DNA of 64,000 bases. Origin: Hypsibius dujardini. Taxonomy: Eukaryota; Tardigrada; Eutardigrada; Parachela; Hypsibiidae. Of this stretch, positions 35,502-47,335 are shown piece by piece. The notes below the pieces were generated by a model. That model searched no databases. It saw only the letters and a program-made list of their open reading frames with translations, and was not told the origin of the DNA. Positions within the stretch are counted from its first letter, which is position 1. Every line of letters starts with the position of its first letter. The stretch lies in NCBI GenBank assembly GCA_001579985.1, contig LRSR01014029.1, positions 1 through 64,000 on the forward strand, in the 5' to 3' direction. Position numbers and translations under genes: made by a program.

Positions 35502-37379
35502 CCAATCATACTTGAAACACTGAACAGTCTTTATATGATTAACGCGCCGGAGTTTCGGACAGCTCTTAGACAGGTTGCGAAAGGAATGTAGCCAGCACCC
35601 AACGTTCTCTTTTGTGTCCGTGACTTGTTCGGTAAGAATTCAGTACAGGATACCAAGCAAAACTAACAGAAGGATTTGAGGGACACAAGGTTTTGAGGTA
35701 TCGATGTTTCGATGCTTCGATAATTTAATTTTTCGATCATTTTCGATTGATATCCTGGGTGATCTATAGCTCTGTTTCTCTCAGGATTTCCGTTTTTCAT
35801 CAAAATTCAGGCTGCGTCCCCTACCCCGCTACCTCATGACCCGCTTCGCGGGCGTTCGGAACCCATCAAACCTTCCCAAAAACTCCTTACTGAAACCAAA
35901 CCGATCAATCGCACTACGGAACCACCGTACATAAATTGTGTTTCTATTTTTGTTTTTAGTGAAATGTTTCTGTAGATACTGTTTAGATCATCGAATCATT
36001 AAAACATCGAAACGTCGGAGCAATATGTAAACGTCATAGTATCAATTATCAAGCATTGTACATAGGAATATGGAAACGTCGAAAAATCGAAACAGGGGTA
36101 AATTCATATCATAATGCTAGGCTTTATAACGTTGGTACCCTGTTCCGGATTATTCCCACTTGTTCTACCACTGACATGCTGCGAATCGATGGCAGTTTTA
36201 ACTGGAAGATGACTTTTCGTGTTTTGACTCTGGCTTGGCAGATTAAATTCGAACAGTATCACGCTTACCGGTAAGAAATTCCTACTCTTCCTTTCTCGAG
36301 AATTACTCAGTCTAGCTGAACGCATGTCTTAAAAAATATTCAGATTAATTAAATGCGTTTCGTTGAAGTGATTCAATGTTTAAGCATGTCATTATAAAGA
36401 AACTTAATTTAATTTAGTAATCGTGTTTCAAATAAATGGTTACAAAGTCAAATTAAGCAAACGTTTGGACGAAGACGGATTAATTGAGCTAGCTTAAAAA
36501 TGTTGCTAAACCAACGAAGCATATGTATGTTCAGAGAGATCCAGTAGAAAAAATTACTAAAAGATGAATAAACTAGCGTCTGATAAAACTATGATTTAAA
36601 GTAAGTAAAGAAGGTTTAATTGCTAAACAATTTCAATGGTAAAGAGTGTACATAACTAATTGTCTTTTTAAAAACAAATATGAAGCTACACAAGCGCAAA
36701 AAAATCTAGTGAAGTGAGCAGAGCGTACATCTAGTGACATAATTATCTGTAAAGTCATGCGTTACAATTAACAAACCACTTTCCACTCAGGCCTTGTCAC
36801 GGCTGGAGGCGGCGGTGGAGGTAGCTGGGGCGGAGATGGTGGCGGCTACGGCTGAGGATTCTGTGGCGGCGGAATTGGTCTCGGTCTCGGCTACGGTCTC
36901 GGCCTCGGTGGAATTGATCTGGGCTATCCCAATGGTTTGGGCTACGGAGGATTTAACGGTAGATTCGGTTACCCATTCCTGGGTGGATACGGAGGATTCG
37001 GATATGATATTGAATTTGCTTATGGCTATCCATTGGGCATCGGATTCGGTATGGCATACGGAGGTTTCGGGGGGGGGATATGGGGGATATGGCGGCGGTG
37101 GCGAATGGGGCAGTGGCTTCAAGAAATAGGTGCCTCCCCCCTATTGTACTGGAATTTTACCAAATATCGTAGAAGGCGAGGGGACTAATTTTTTTAATTT
37201 TCTACTTTTTTACAATTATATTTTTCGTAGTCATTATATCCCATAAAAAGATTTTGGACTGACATTTCACTCCACTGCAATGTCTTCAGTCACTTTTGAC
37301 AGGATGCTGGGTGAAATGAGTTATAACTTATTTGGTGAAGATTTTCTGAAGGGAGACGCAAAATGATTCAGCTCATTTG

Positions 37380-37990
37380 TTTAACATGCTAGAATATTGG
37401 CGCTGACTTCAAACGTTTACTTCACCCGTGTGTTCCTATGAACTATTTCTTGGCAAAATTTCAAAGGCCGAAAAACATTGGAAATTTAAATTTGTCCCGA
37501 TGATGCCTATGAAACCTTTCGATTGTAAAAAAATCTTTAGTTCCCACAATTTTTTACACTACCCTTCTCATGGTTCAATGTAAAATCGATTGGCATTAGC
37601 AGAATCTTATTTCGACATCGGTCATTCTGTAGCCTAACCGGAAACTTCCAACTCCGAGTGACATTCTAGCAAGGACCCGTCACCCTGCCCCCGGAATCGA
37701 AAAAGTATTACGCTGATGCCAGTCAATTTTTAATTGTAATTACAGTGGAACAGTGTCAAAAGTCGTGTTCCAATCAAAATCTTTTCAAAAAATTGAAAGG
37801 TCAGAATGAAGGAAAGTAAAATCTTCCTTTTTTTCTTTGATTTTGGAATTTTGCCAAAAACAAGTTCTTGAGACGACCCGGTAAAATACATTTCAAAAAT
37901 CATCAGTCATATTGGATTAATTCAAAAATAGCAGAGAAATTCTGCATTCCCCCTCTGCAAATCGTTAATTAAATTACGGTAAAAATTGTG
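37380..37990. repeat. Dispersed repeat downstream of glycine-rich gene A
   Basis: Shares blocks with 49850-50480 (its duplicate), and more distantly with 41795-42310 and 46880-47335. The common theme is (T)TTTC/GGCAAAATTTCAAAG, then GAAAA/GAAACA..GG, and further on CTGATG(C/T)CA(G/T)TCAA. A repeat family of unknown class. The copy predates the tandem duplication because both units carry it in the same place. Confidence 0.5.
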
Positions 37991-38149
37991 GCAGACTGGA
38001 AATTAAAGGGGCGCCCGTTTAACTGATCAACTGCTTTTGGCGCTGAAGCATTCCGTCGTCCAGGTAGTTCGATCGATTGTGGTGAAAGTGATAAACTGAC
38101 ACAATCTCTTATTTTATTCTGCAGAGAATAAACGAATAGCGTTTATACT

Positions 38150-38240
38150 TGGACTTCCTCGTCGGTGCTGACGAAGTCTTCCGTGCTTCAATGGCTGTTC
38201 ATTCTCTCCGCCATCCATCGCACAATGTGGCCAAAATATA
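38150..38240 (+). pseudogene. Duplicated 3' end of the GH144 gene (unit B)
   Basis: The segment from ACTTCCTCGTCGGTGCT through the codons for VLTKSSVLQWLFILSAIHRT is nearly the same as the end of GH144 exon 4 (21429-21506). The stop codon region has changed (TGTGG instead of TGTAG), and nothing of the catalytic part is present. It marks the start of unit B and is the best evidence for where the duplication broke. It is not expected to be expressed. Confidence 0.85.
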
Positions 38241-38515
38241 TTTTTATTTCCGCTATCTTTAATGACGACAATCCTACACAGTCGTGTGCGGGTACTGGTT
38301 TTCGAGAGCTCCGTAATTTTTCGTCTATATTCTGCAGAATATTCTGTAGCCAATGAAATGATCAACAGCATGACAGTTGCAGGATTGGCAGAGTGTGACA
38401 TTACGGAGTGCTTTAGCGCATCGAGTCGAGCCTTTTTGCACTCTTAAGAGGATGAAGTTGAACTGGTGTGAGCTCCTTTTTTGTTACGCTCTGAAAACGC
38501 ATTAGATCAGGTTAA

Positions 38516-41500
38516 TTATTCTGTTATTTTAGATATATGCTGAGATTTAGGCAAACCTCGCTTTGCCGTATTGGGTTTCATGTGATGAAGATACAAGTCC
38601 TTCAACTCCCGTCTCACTCCATAAACATGCACGGCGAAGATACCGAATCCCTGCGTTCCGCAAAATATGATGACGAGTACGTGGAGTGCCAGGCGGCCTT
38701 CAGTCGCTCCGTAAAACACGTTGAGGGTCAATAAGAGCCACGGTAGTCCCAACAGGAAAAAGAGCGAAATGCCCCGTCGGAGATCCGTCCAAATGTCTGC
38801 CTTATTCTTTGTCGATCGAATAGCAGCTTTCCGGGCCACCCAAAGCTCTACAATTACATCTTTGTTACGGACAAATTCTGCTTAATCCCAATGTCACATT
38901 CTCAAACAAGATGGTTGCCAATTTCTGTGGAGAGTATCGTCCAGTCCCGTAGTGATGTTGAAATAAAGGATTTTGACGTTAAATTAAATAAGTATCACCG
39001 CGTGACTAAAGTCCATGTTTAAATCATTTAAGAATAATTTATTATAAAATAAACCAATGTTTTCCGGTGTATTGAATCAAAATTGAATTAACATCACCGT
39101 AGGTTTAAAATATTTTCACCGGTATAACTTCATTTATATTCTAAATCAACACCTGATCAGTTAGATTTTAATGTAACTATAATCAGTTGATCTAATTTAA
39201 AAGGGCTAGTTTGGTCTATTTTAAATCACACTTTAAATTAGTCTAGATAAACATACATCCCGGATAGTATTTCAGTGCTTTGATACTTTTATCATTCGAT
39301 TAGAATTATTGACGGTACCTCTCATAACCAGTGCAAAAACGACCAGATTTGCCAGCAGTGCCAAGCAGATTGGAGCGATGAATGCCAAATAGAGGGACGC
39401 TTGATTGTGCAGCCAGCAACTATAATGAAGAAGAAGCATTTTTTAGATTTACAATGGGTGGAGCAGTTCCGATAAAAAATTACGAATACTGACACATTTT
39501 TGCCAGCATAATATTCTGGATCCAGAAGCAGCACTATGCTAACCAGAATGACTGGAATTCCCCACGCAATGGCTGAGGCTTTGGCTTGAAAACGTGTGAC
39601 CTCCGTTGCCGGGACAGCCGTCGCGAAGGCTTGATACAGCAGGTACCCCTCCACTCCGCCCCATAAAGATGTCACCAAGAAGAAGTAGTGGATAAAAGCA
39701 CCAGCCGCTATGCAGCCAGCCTTTGGGGTGACCGCGTCAATTCCCGCCAAAAAGGTGACATACGCCAGCAATAAAGCCACGCTTAGATTGAGAACTACAA
39801 ACTCGTTTTTCGTTAGTGCTCGTCGCCGAGACGGCAATTTGGTCAGCTTCCTTCAAATCGAGCGAAAAACATGATAAAAATACTTCAGCAGACCATCATT
39901 GCGACAGTACGGCCGTCAATAAAATGTGTCAAAAAAATGTATCAAAAGCGTTTGTCAAAAGAGAATATTAAAAAAGTATCAACGCGCAAGCAAAATGTTG
40001 AGCCGTGCGTCAAACCCAAGACCTGTGATTGGTCTATTCGCATTATTTGAATGTTGACAGCCCGGCTGCTTTACAGATCAGCCAAATGTGATCGCGAATT
40101 TCCGAAATTCACTGATCGCGTTTTCTTGACAGCTCGGGCTGATCACTTGTTCAGCCATGTTCATCGAAATTTTTTTGATACGTTTTGTTGATTGATGGCA
40201 AACGTTGACGACCGCACTCTCGTTATTAGAGATATTGCGATCGTCAACGTTTGCCATCAATCAACAAAATGGATCAAAAAAGTATTATTGAACGAGGTTG
40301 AAGAAGAGATCAGCCGAACTGTCAAGGCAAATTGATCAGCGAATTTCGGAAACTCGCTGACTGCTTTTGACCGAACGGTAAGGCAGCCGGGCTGTCAACA
40401 ATCGAAAAGTGGGAATAGACCAATCACAAGCTTTCGTTTTGACGCGGGCAGCCCAATATTTCGCTTACTTGCTGATAGAGCTTTTTCGACGTCCTTCGTT
40501 AACACCCTTTTTCTACAGCAAACCTTGACGACCGCACTGTCTCTTATCATGTATAGGGGGAGGGGCAATGGCGATATTTACCAAACTAAAAGTATGAGAC
40601 CTATGGTGAGGAGTAGCCCAGCAATAGAGAGGGACAACGCTGCAGTAGTCATTGCGTCCAGAAACGGTGGCAATGAAGCAGCTCCCTCCTCCGCCGCAAA
40701 GAAATCCACTAAGATGGCGAAACTGGTTAGGTGATTACACTGACAAGTTATGTGCCGACCTGTCTGATTAGTCAGTGTGCAGCCATTGCTTTGCCATGCC
40801 CCGTGGCCGTCATCAGCAGTCGTGTTCCAGAAAACACAGGTATGATTTTTATCAGGGCTCTGAATGCAAAATATTCTGCATATCACTTGAACGTGGTACC
40901 ACCCTCATTACCGTATTCCCCCGATCTCAAGGGACAGTTAAGCCCCACCCCGTCCAGTCATCGATTGACTGTTCAATCGGATTCACTGTGTCGTGATTGG
41001 TTTAAATTTAAGAGCATCTTGGCAGCGATTGATTGATTGATTTAGCGGGATTTCTTGACGCACACATTGAACCAGTTGATTGATTGATTGTAGGTAAACA
41101 ATAGCAAACTGATGAAGAGATAAGATCCGGGGTGAATCAAATTAACTGGTAGGGCATAAAAGTGTCCCTTGAGATCGGGGGATTACGGTACGGGTAAAAA
41201 TTACTGCACCAGTTTACTATGACAGGGTTTCTTCTTACATAATTATCCAGTTGGGCCCGAAAGGTTATCGGATCCGCCAAGTCCAAGATTGACGGCCCGA
41301 ACGATGCACCAATTATCCACGATGCGATTCGGGGGAAAAATTGGGTTGATTGATTTAATGCCAGCCTGGTTGAGATGTTGCTGGGGTCGTTTGATGATGC
41401 GTATTGCAATAACGAAACATCTCGAAATACGAGGTAATGCCCTCGTATGCCAGCGATGGAGGCAACTAACAACAAAACGTCATACTTGTAAAGGTATCGG

Positions 41501-44500
41501 CACAACTTAAAACAATTTATAATCGTCAGGAAAACGCGACGAACAGCAGAAAAAACTATACTAGTACGAATTTTGCTGGCACCAATCAAATTTAAGTTTG
41601 CGTGCGAGGCGTTCGACAAAAATCCCACTAAGTTATTCAGTGACTAACTAAAAAAATCTTTTTTAATCATTAAACTTTTGGATAAAACTAAAATTGAATG
41701 GCTCGCTATACAATCTCTAAACATGCATTTTCAGCTAAATCTGTTTCAATTCTGAAAGCTTATTAAAAGACAAAACAATTAGGGTAGACCGAGGATGGCT
41801 CCGCTTTACTTTTTTATCATATCTATAACTATGTTAATTCACAAAAACAATTCATCGGTTCGGCTCCGCAAACTGTTTTGGCAGAATTTCAAAGTTGAGA
41901 AACACTGGCAGATTCCATGTTCCCTGACCTTGACTGCAAAAGCTGCAATTTTAGTAAATAATGTTATTCAAAGAATATTGATACTGTCCGTCTCAATATT
42001 CAATTTGAAATTGTTTGACACTTGCAGAATCGTTTTTCGACGTCAGTATGCATCATGTTTGGAATATCACATCGTAAATTTTCGGTTGGGGTCGGGAATG
42101 ACCCGTAGCTCCGTCCCTTAATTTCCAAAAACGATTCTGCTGATGTCCATCAATTGCAAATTGAATTTTGACAGAGACGGTGTCCAAATGCTTTACATTT
42201 AATTTAAACATTTTCAAAAATGGAAGTTTTTACAGTCAAAATCAGGGGAAAAGGAATATTCCAGTGCTCTCTCGACTATAAATTCTGACCGATACCCTAA
42301 ATTTCGAAAATTATTCTAAACATAAAACATTATAAATTATATAAATCATAAATCCGATTAAACATAACTCGGAGTCACTCTCAATTCCCCCTTGCAAATC
42401 TTCCTAAGTAAGCACGATCGGATCCCGAAACGACTCACCACTTTGGCGATATAATCGTAACATCAAGCTCTCCGGGAGAGTGATACTGACAGCGTTCTCG
42501 CTGTCCAAAGCCGATGTTTGATTCTCCCGTGTGATATCATTTAAAAAGGTTGAGTTGGCTCGCGCTGCAAATCCCAATACAGTCTTTCCCGACAGTTTAG
42601 CGTTACGCGGAATAGAGAAAGCCTGTACTGCTACGTTTGGTTCGTTCACCGTGACGCTACCATTCCCGTCCGGGCCCAAGTCAACGGAATACGCAAGGGT
42701 CTCCAGGGAGGTCATGATGATATTACTTGAGCTCGAGTAGCTTTGTGCGGCCTGCAACTGACTACCTGATGAAGCGTTAGAAATCTGGCTGACGATATTG
42801 ACCAGCGGACGAAAGAGGTCTGGGCTTATCACATTGTCTAGTCCTTCCGTGGTTTGCGATAGGAACTGTGTCAAATAGTTGATATCAGTGACGGTTAGTG
42901 TGTTGGTCTCATTCGCCAGAGCTTGGGATACGCTGTGAGCCAGAACTTGCCGCGCCTCGCCGTCTTCTGGAAAATTCACGAGGTAGTTCCCTAGTAGCGT
43001 GACTATGGGTGTGGTTTGCACCGGGGTTATTCGACATGGCTCTGCAGGTAAGGTGGATAAGAAGCCTTCTTCGGGGTTTCCGACACATGACCGGCGAAAG
43101 TCCGGGTTCGGACAGTATTCGATGGGTCGTCCGTATTCCGCAACGGAAACTTTGTTGGCTGGAATTGGTCGCCAATGAAAGAGTTCTCCGTTGGGATAGA
43201 GCTTCTTCGTGGCTGGGCAGCCGTCTAAAAATAAAATTTATCTTTGAAAAATTGATACAGTACATGGGATGTATTCTCTCTAATCTGCGCTACCGGCCTT
43301 CTACTGTCTCTTTCTGGCTTTGCTTGACAAAGTGAGCAGTGAATGGGGCAGGAATTAACGCCCATGGAATATCGAATAAGCTTTGAAGAAAAGTCAAGCA
43401 CCACAACACGAGCAGAACGTATACATATTGTAGGAGAAGGCGTCTATAGTGAAGGGAACGCTGTAAGGTTCTTTAGCTTAAGCCGTTCGGTTTTGTCTAC
43501 TTGGTTCATTGTATAACTTCCATATATGTACACGAGTTATTAGATAGGCTGAAGGAGTGTAAAGCCTTTACTTAAAGCCGTAAAGAAACGCCCTCTTATT
43601 GATTTCTTCCCAAGTTTTCTTCCTCCTTCTTTCTTGGGTCGGCACTAAAAGTCATATAAATACGGCAGAGGACGTGGAATGAGGCATCATAAAACATTCA
43701 CTCCGTCTTGATCAATAATACTCCAAATACTCTAGGATTGTTCCCTCTCGTGTTGCCTTGCGCGTCCATGATCTTGGATCGAACACACCCCACCATGTAG
43801 GAAGTCCTACAACGCAGTACGACTGTTCAGGCCTAGTAAAGTGTCATACCAGGAACCAATTCGGCTTTAATGTGATCGAGTCAGGGCGCTTGGCCATGTT
43901 TCCCCCTGAACAATAATCTGTTTCTGAACATGAATCCGATAAATCAGAGCTTCTTGGATAAAACAATGATTCGATTGAGGCATCGTAAGGCACAAAAGTT
44001 GAGTCAGGAAAATTTGCTGGGCTCGAAACGCCCGTGACAAAATCATAACAAAAGCATTTATTGTGCGTCGCAGCTCACATTTACTTCTTTTGCATCAAGT
44101 CATGCACTTTGACAGTTTTCGTTTAGATTATGATTCTCGTCTTTTAGAAGCTAAAAAATACATTTTTTTCGATTTAGGCAGTGAGTGCTAGTGTCCCGGG
44201 ATAAGCCGGATTCGTCAGACAAATGTTATGAGTAATGATGACTATGGTGTTGAACCACGCCCAACTGGTCCTCATATATCCAATCATTAGAGCTATTTAC
44301 CCTATTCATACTTCTCTTAGTTAAATATTCTATCTACTCAATTCACCCATTTCTGCAGCTACAGTTAATGACTTGTATGTAATTCAGATGTGTATGCCAG
44401 TTATATACGTTCACTTTTATAGTTCATACTTTTCTGTATAATGGTGTGTTCCATCAGTTGTACTGACATTTTTAGTTTCTTTTTTCCACCCCTCCCATCT

Positions 44501-46723
44501 TCTATACCGTTCGCTACATTCAGTATAATAAACTTTTTTAACTATCCAACCTCCTGTTTGGTGGACCTACCATAGTTCAACCACTGACCACTGACTCACC
44601 GTGGCTTTTCCGGGGACGCCTTATTTCCACCGATATTGTCTGGAAAGCGACCATCTCCTCGCTGCAGCGAGGATTCTCCCACCCAGTCCATGGAAAGGTA
44701 CGAGTACAATGTTTAATATCCCACCAGCTACGACTACCATTGTACTCAAATGCCCTCACGGTTACATTGTAGACATGTACGGACGTGTACGTCCAGTCCA
44801 AGGCTGTGAGCCCTGTAAAGGAAATCTGCCCGCACACTGAGTCCACCGTGAAGATATTGCCGCCGCTTTCCATTGTGTAATTGATGGCACAACGAATTCC
44901 AGTGTCGCCGTCGATTGCTTCCACACTGGGAAGTTTATTTGACGGGCCACTCAAATCGCTCTCCTCTAGGATGATTGTGTAGCTGGCTAGGGGCAGGAAT
45001 ACGGGTGGCCGGTCGTTTTCGTCCTCGATAATCACCTCTACGGTCGATGTGCTCGAGAGACCCGTAGGATTGGTCGCTATGAGGTAAATCCCAAACCGGT
45101 AGGGTGGAGTCTGAAATGAGGCGAATTATTCGCGGAGAAGCGGTAATTAATGCTAGTCTACGTGAGACATTTCCAAGCTCAAACCCAAGCATACATGCTG
45201 CGGTGGAACGCCCCAATGAGACATTCCCATTGATCATTCTACGTCAGTCAAACTGTTATAAGCTACTCGAACACAGCTTGCTCCAGAACTTTTGCAATTG
45301 CAAACATGTGAAAAAAACAACATAAAAATTGTCACGCAAAAAAGGCTACTTTCTTCGTAAGATTGGGTCACAAGGTTTACACTTGTCTGACCCACTGGCA
45401 ATTCAGGGTTGAGCGTTTCGTTTATAACGACAAGCCAATTTCACACACCCCGCAAAACTGCTCATCCGGAATGTCGCGCGGGCCGTAGTTAGTGACTTAC
45501 TTTCATCGCACCGGCATCTACAGCTTCTAGTTAAATCCCTTTCAATTATGACTTCGCGATTTCAAAAAGTGGGCGCGTAATAAATAGTCACGGCTTGATC
45601 ACAATGGCATTTCGAAATTTTCCTCATTTTCAGGTGCTGAAGTTCTTATCCAAAATTTGTCCAATTTGAGTGAAGGAAATTTTAAACTCGTGTCGTGCAA
45701 AGAAAACATTATTGTTCTCTTTCAACAGCCCGCTAGGGCTTTGATTTGGACAAAAGTATTGGGGGGTGTCGATAAAAGACCAAGTCGAGAGTCAAGACTA
45801 ACCCAAGTTTCGCATTCGCTGTAGGGGATGGCGCGTGTAAGGCGCAGGGCAGGTATCGTTTCTAACGCAGTCATAGAAATCAGGAGGTCATTCTCATCAT
45901 CCCAACGCGGTTCGGCCGTCGGATAGATTGTCTCATCATGGTCGAGTTCCAAAAGTCCATCCACAAAATTATTTCCCCACGGAACGACCGACAGGGTTAT
46001 GTTCCACCGATCCGTGCCCCAGGTGTCGGGGTCATACACAACCAAGTCTCGACGTGCCGGCGTCAAAATCCAAGCCCCGCTGTTATTGAACTCTGACACC
46101 GACACAGACAGCCGGAGGTGATTCCATATTGGAGGGCGGTCAATGTTGACAAATCCACCGTGCTGATTGGTCTTGACAAAACCAGATTCAGAGGATATCG
46201 TTGTCGGATCAATGTCCCTAATGCAGTGGAACGTGACAATAGGATTGTATAGACACGGCATCAGATGGGCATCCTTCAAGAAAGCTGCCACATCGCCAAG
46301 GAGGTAAATGGTACAGGGATTGTAATCTGCATTTTCGCAGGCCGTCTCGTTCCCATCCTCTGCTAATAATGGCACTCGATCCACCGACAGTCTCAAAATG
46401 GTCGATGAGCCAATCCACATGCTGGCGGGATCGTTGAACGGCGAGTTGCAACCGTTGGAATTGCTTGGCAAGGGCATGCGATTGTGAAATCGATTGACGT
46501 CGATTGACGCCGTGTAACGGTGTGTATCGCTATAGTAACCCCGGCAGCAGACATAACCCCAAGGAATGAAATTGTCAGTCCATGGATTTAGATAACCATC
46601 GGAGATGCGTGGAACACCGTAGATCGGCTGCAACTGTTCCTCCTCCGACATTAAGCACGGTAGCGAGGACTGGACACTGCCGTTGCACACGACGATGACC
46701 AAAACAACCAAGGACAGGATCAT
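38516..46723 (-). CDS. Adhesion GPCR B, tandem paralog of A
   Basis: Eight exons, minus strand: 46723-45803, 45110-44600, 43224-42439, 41465-41239, 40859-40582, 39850-39494, 39419-39319, 38847-38516. All phases agree, giving about 1170 residues. Same order as copy A: signal peptide (MILSLVVLVIVV), unrecognised Cys-containing N-terminal region ending at the conserved PALRLTRAIPYSEC, cadherin-like repeat (EDENDRPPVF, AIDGDTGIRC), hormone-receptor motif (DGCPATKKLYPNGELFHW), GAIN, GPS (CVFWN, CNHL/TSF), 7TM and short tail. The membrane part is almost the same as in A; the N-terminal region has changed much more, as expected if ligand recognition diverges. Role, ligand and G protein are unknown. 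Two introns have gained elements that A lacks. Confidence 0.88.
39903..40541. mobile_element. Foldback element in a GPCR B intron
   Basis: Nearly the whole element is palindromic around 40226. GTTGATTGATGGCAAACGTT on the left pairs with AACGTTTGCCATCAATCAAC on the right. GTGATTGGTCTATTCGC pairs with GAATAGACCAATCAC, and GACAGTACGGCCGTCAA at the left end pairs with TTGACGACCGCACTGTC at the right. No open frame codes for a transposase. The corresponding intron of GPCR A lacks it, so it inserted after the duplication. A diverged relative lies at 8437-9130. Confidence 0.75.
40909..41190. mobile_element. Short TIR element, 282 bp, in a GPCR B intron
   Basis: Terminal inverted repeats of about 28 bases (TACCGTATTCCCCCGATCTC on the left; TACCGTAATCCCCCGATCTC inverted on the right). 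If the outer TA is the target duplication, it fits a Tc1/mariner-type MITE. It sits in the intron between exons 41465-41239 and 40859-40582; the intron in copy A is about 107 nt and lacks it. A second copy is at 59155-59433. No coding capacity. Confidence 0.8.
41790..42310. repeat. Dispersed repeat copy in a GPCR B intron
   Basis: Contains TTGGCAGAATTTCAAAGTTG, AACACTGGCAGATTCC and GCTGATGTCCATCAATTG, shared in the same order with 46880-47335 and more loosely with 37380-37990 and 49850-50480. The equivalent intron in copy A (24022-24673) does not show these blocks. Class unknown. Confidence 0.5.
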
Positions 46724-46879
46724 CCTACGGGCAATTGGAGCAATATACGGAGTACAGGAGTCAAGTCAGCGCGTTTGGTCATCACTAACCAGGGACAATT
46801 TTCAAAGCGGAAATTCAGAATCGCGTCATATTATTTTTTGCAAATAGTTTCTTATATATGATGATTACAAGAATTTATT

Positions 46880-47335
46880 TCGTCCTTGTGGCTACAGGTA
46901 CTATACTGTTTGGTAAAGCTGCAAAGTGTAGAAAACACTGGCAGATTGAAGTTTCCTCGACTTTCACTCTAAAATAGCCAATCTTTAAAACAAATTAAAA
47001 TAAACAATTCTTGGAACAATCATACTTAAAATTTAATAAAAAAATCGATTGAATATAGCAACATTTTCATCACAGGTCCAGGGGCGGTGCCACAAACGAT
47101 ACCTACCTGATTGTCGTGTATCTCGGTTTCGATATTGCTAATCAGCGCAGTAGCTCCGCCCTCTGACATCTCAAAAATATCTGCTGTTGCCAGTCAAATT
47201 TTCAGTGAATGTTATGCAAGATGGCGTCAAGAATTTGTTTGTGTAACTTGCTTTAATAATTAGTTCTTTTACAGTGAATGTCGGCCAAACAGGAATCTGC
47301 CAGAGTTTTCCAAACTTTGAAAGTCCCTCGAAAAG
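46880..47335. repeat. Dispersed repeat with inverted ends, upstream of GPCR B
   Basis: The left part (GCTGCAAAGTGTAGAAAACAC then TGGCAGATT, about 46920) reappears inverted on the right (AATCTGCCAGAGTTTTCC then AACTTTGAAAG, about 47290-47325), so the element folds back on itself. Same family as 41790-42310. Non-coding. From 47336 to 48410 I see no gene. Confidence 0.55.

Larger units (their letters stand above)
33214..36254. other. 3-kb insertion splitting glycine-rich gene A
   Basis: Compared with copy B (48662-48710), about 3 kb interrupts the signal-peptide exon. Imperfect short repeats CAGTCTATAC (left) and CAGTATCAC (right) flank the insert and could be a target duplication. It holds the DnaJ gene (minus strand), a small open frame on the minus strand at 35501-35280 that I do not recognise, and a palindromic TCGAT/ATCGA-rich part (35695-36090). 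No terminal inverted repeat or poly-A tract is obvious, so the mechanism is open. It is absent from unit B, so it is later than the duplication. Confidence 0.7.
33183..37129 (+). pseudogene. Glycine-rich secreted peptide, copy A, disrupted
   Basis: Exon 1 begins at 33183 (MKVSLYAVAA) but is cut near 33214. Its remaining bases and splice donor (CACGCTTACCGGTAAG) resume at 36255, after a 3-kb insertion with the DnaJ gene. Exon 2 (36791-37129) keeps the acceptor and glycine/tyrosine-rich text (YPFLGGYGGFGYDI), but an in-frame TGA lies at 36853-36855 and a G-run near 37072 shifts the frame. The start, signal peptide, intron position and 3' end match the intact copy at 48662-49576. It is an ordinary host duplicate that has lost function; its intron and flanks stay alignable to copy B. 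Confidence 0.82.
21429..38149. repeat. Tandem segmental duplication, unit A
   Basis: Starts inside the last exon of the GH144 gene (at about ACTTCCTCGTCGGTGCT) and runs through adhesion GPCR A, glycine-rich gene A and its 3' flank. It ends at about AGAGAATAAACGAATA, directly abutting unit B. The longer size compared with unit B comes mainly from the 3-kb DnaJ-bearing insertion and larger introns. Coding parts of the two GPCRs are clearly alike but not identical, so the event is old enough for many substitutions. Confidence 0.85.

Noticed and set aside
36787-37188. Open frames in the other phases over the glycine-rich pseudogene exon
   Set aside because: They are shadows of GC-rich glycine codons; the frame matching the intact copy is the meaningful one.
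40078-40260. Open frame of 60 codons in the GPCR B intron
   Set aside because: It lies in the palindromic element 39903-40541 and has no counterpart in paralog A.
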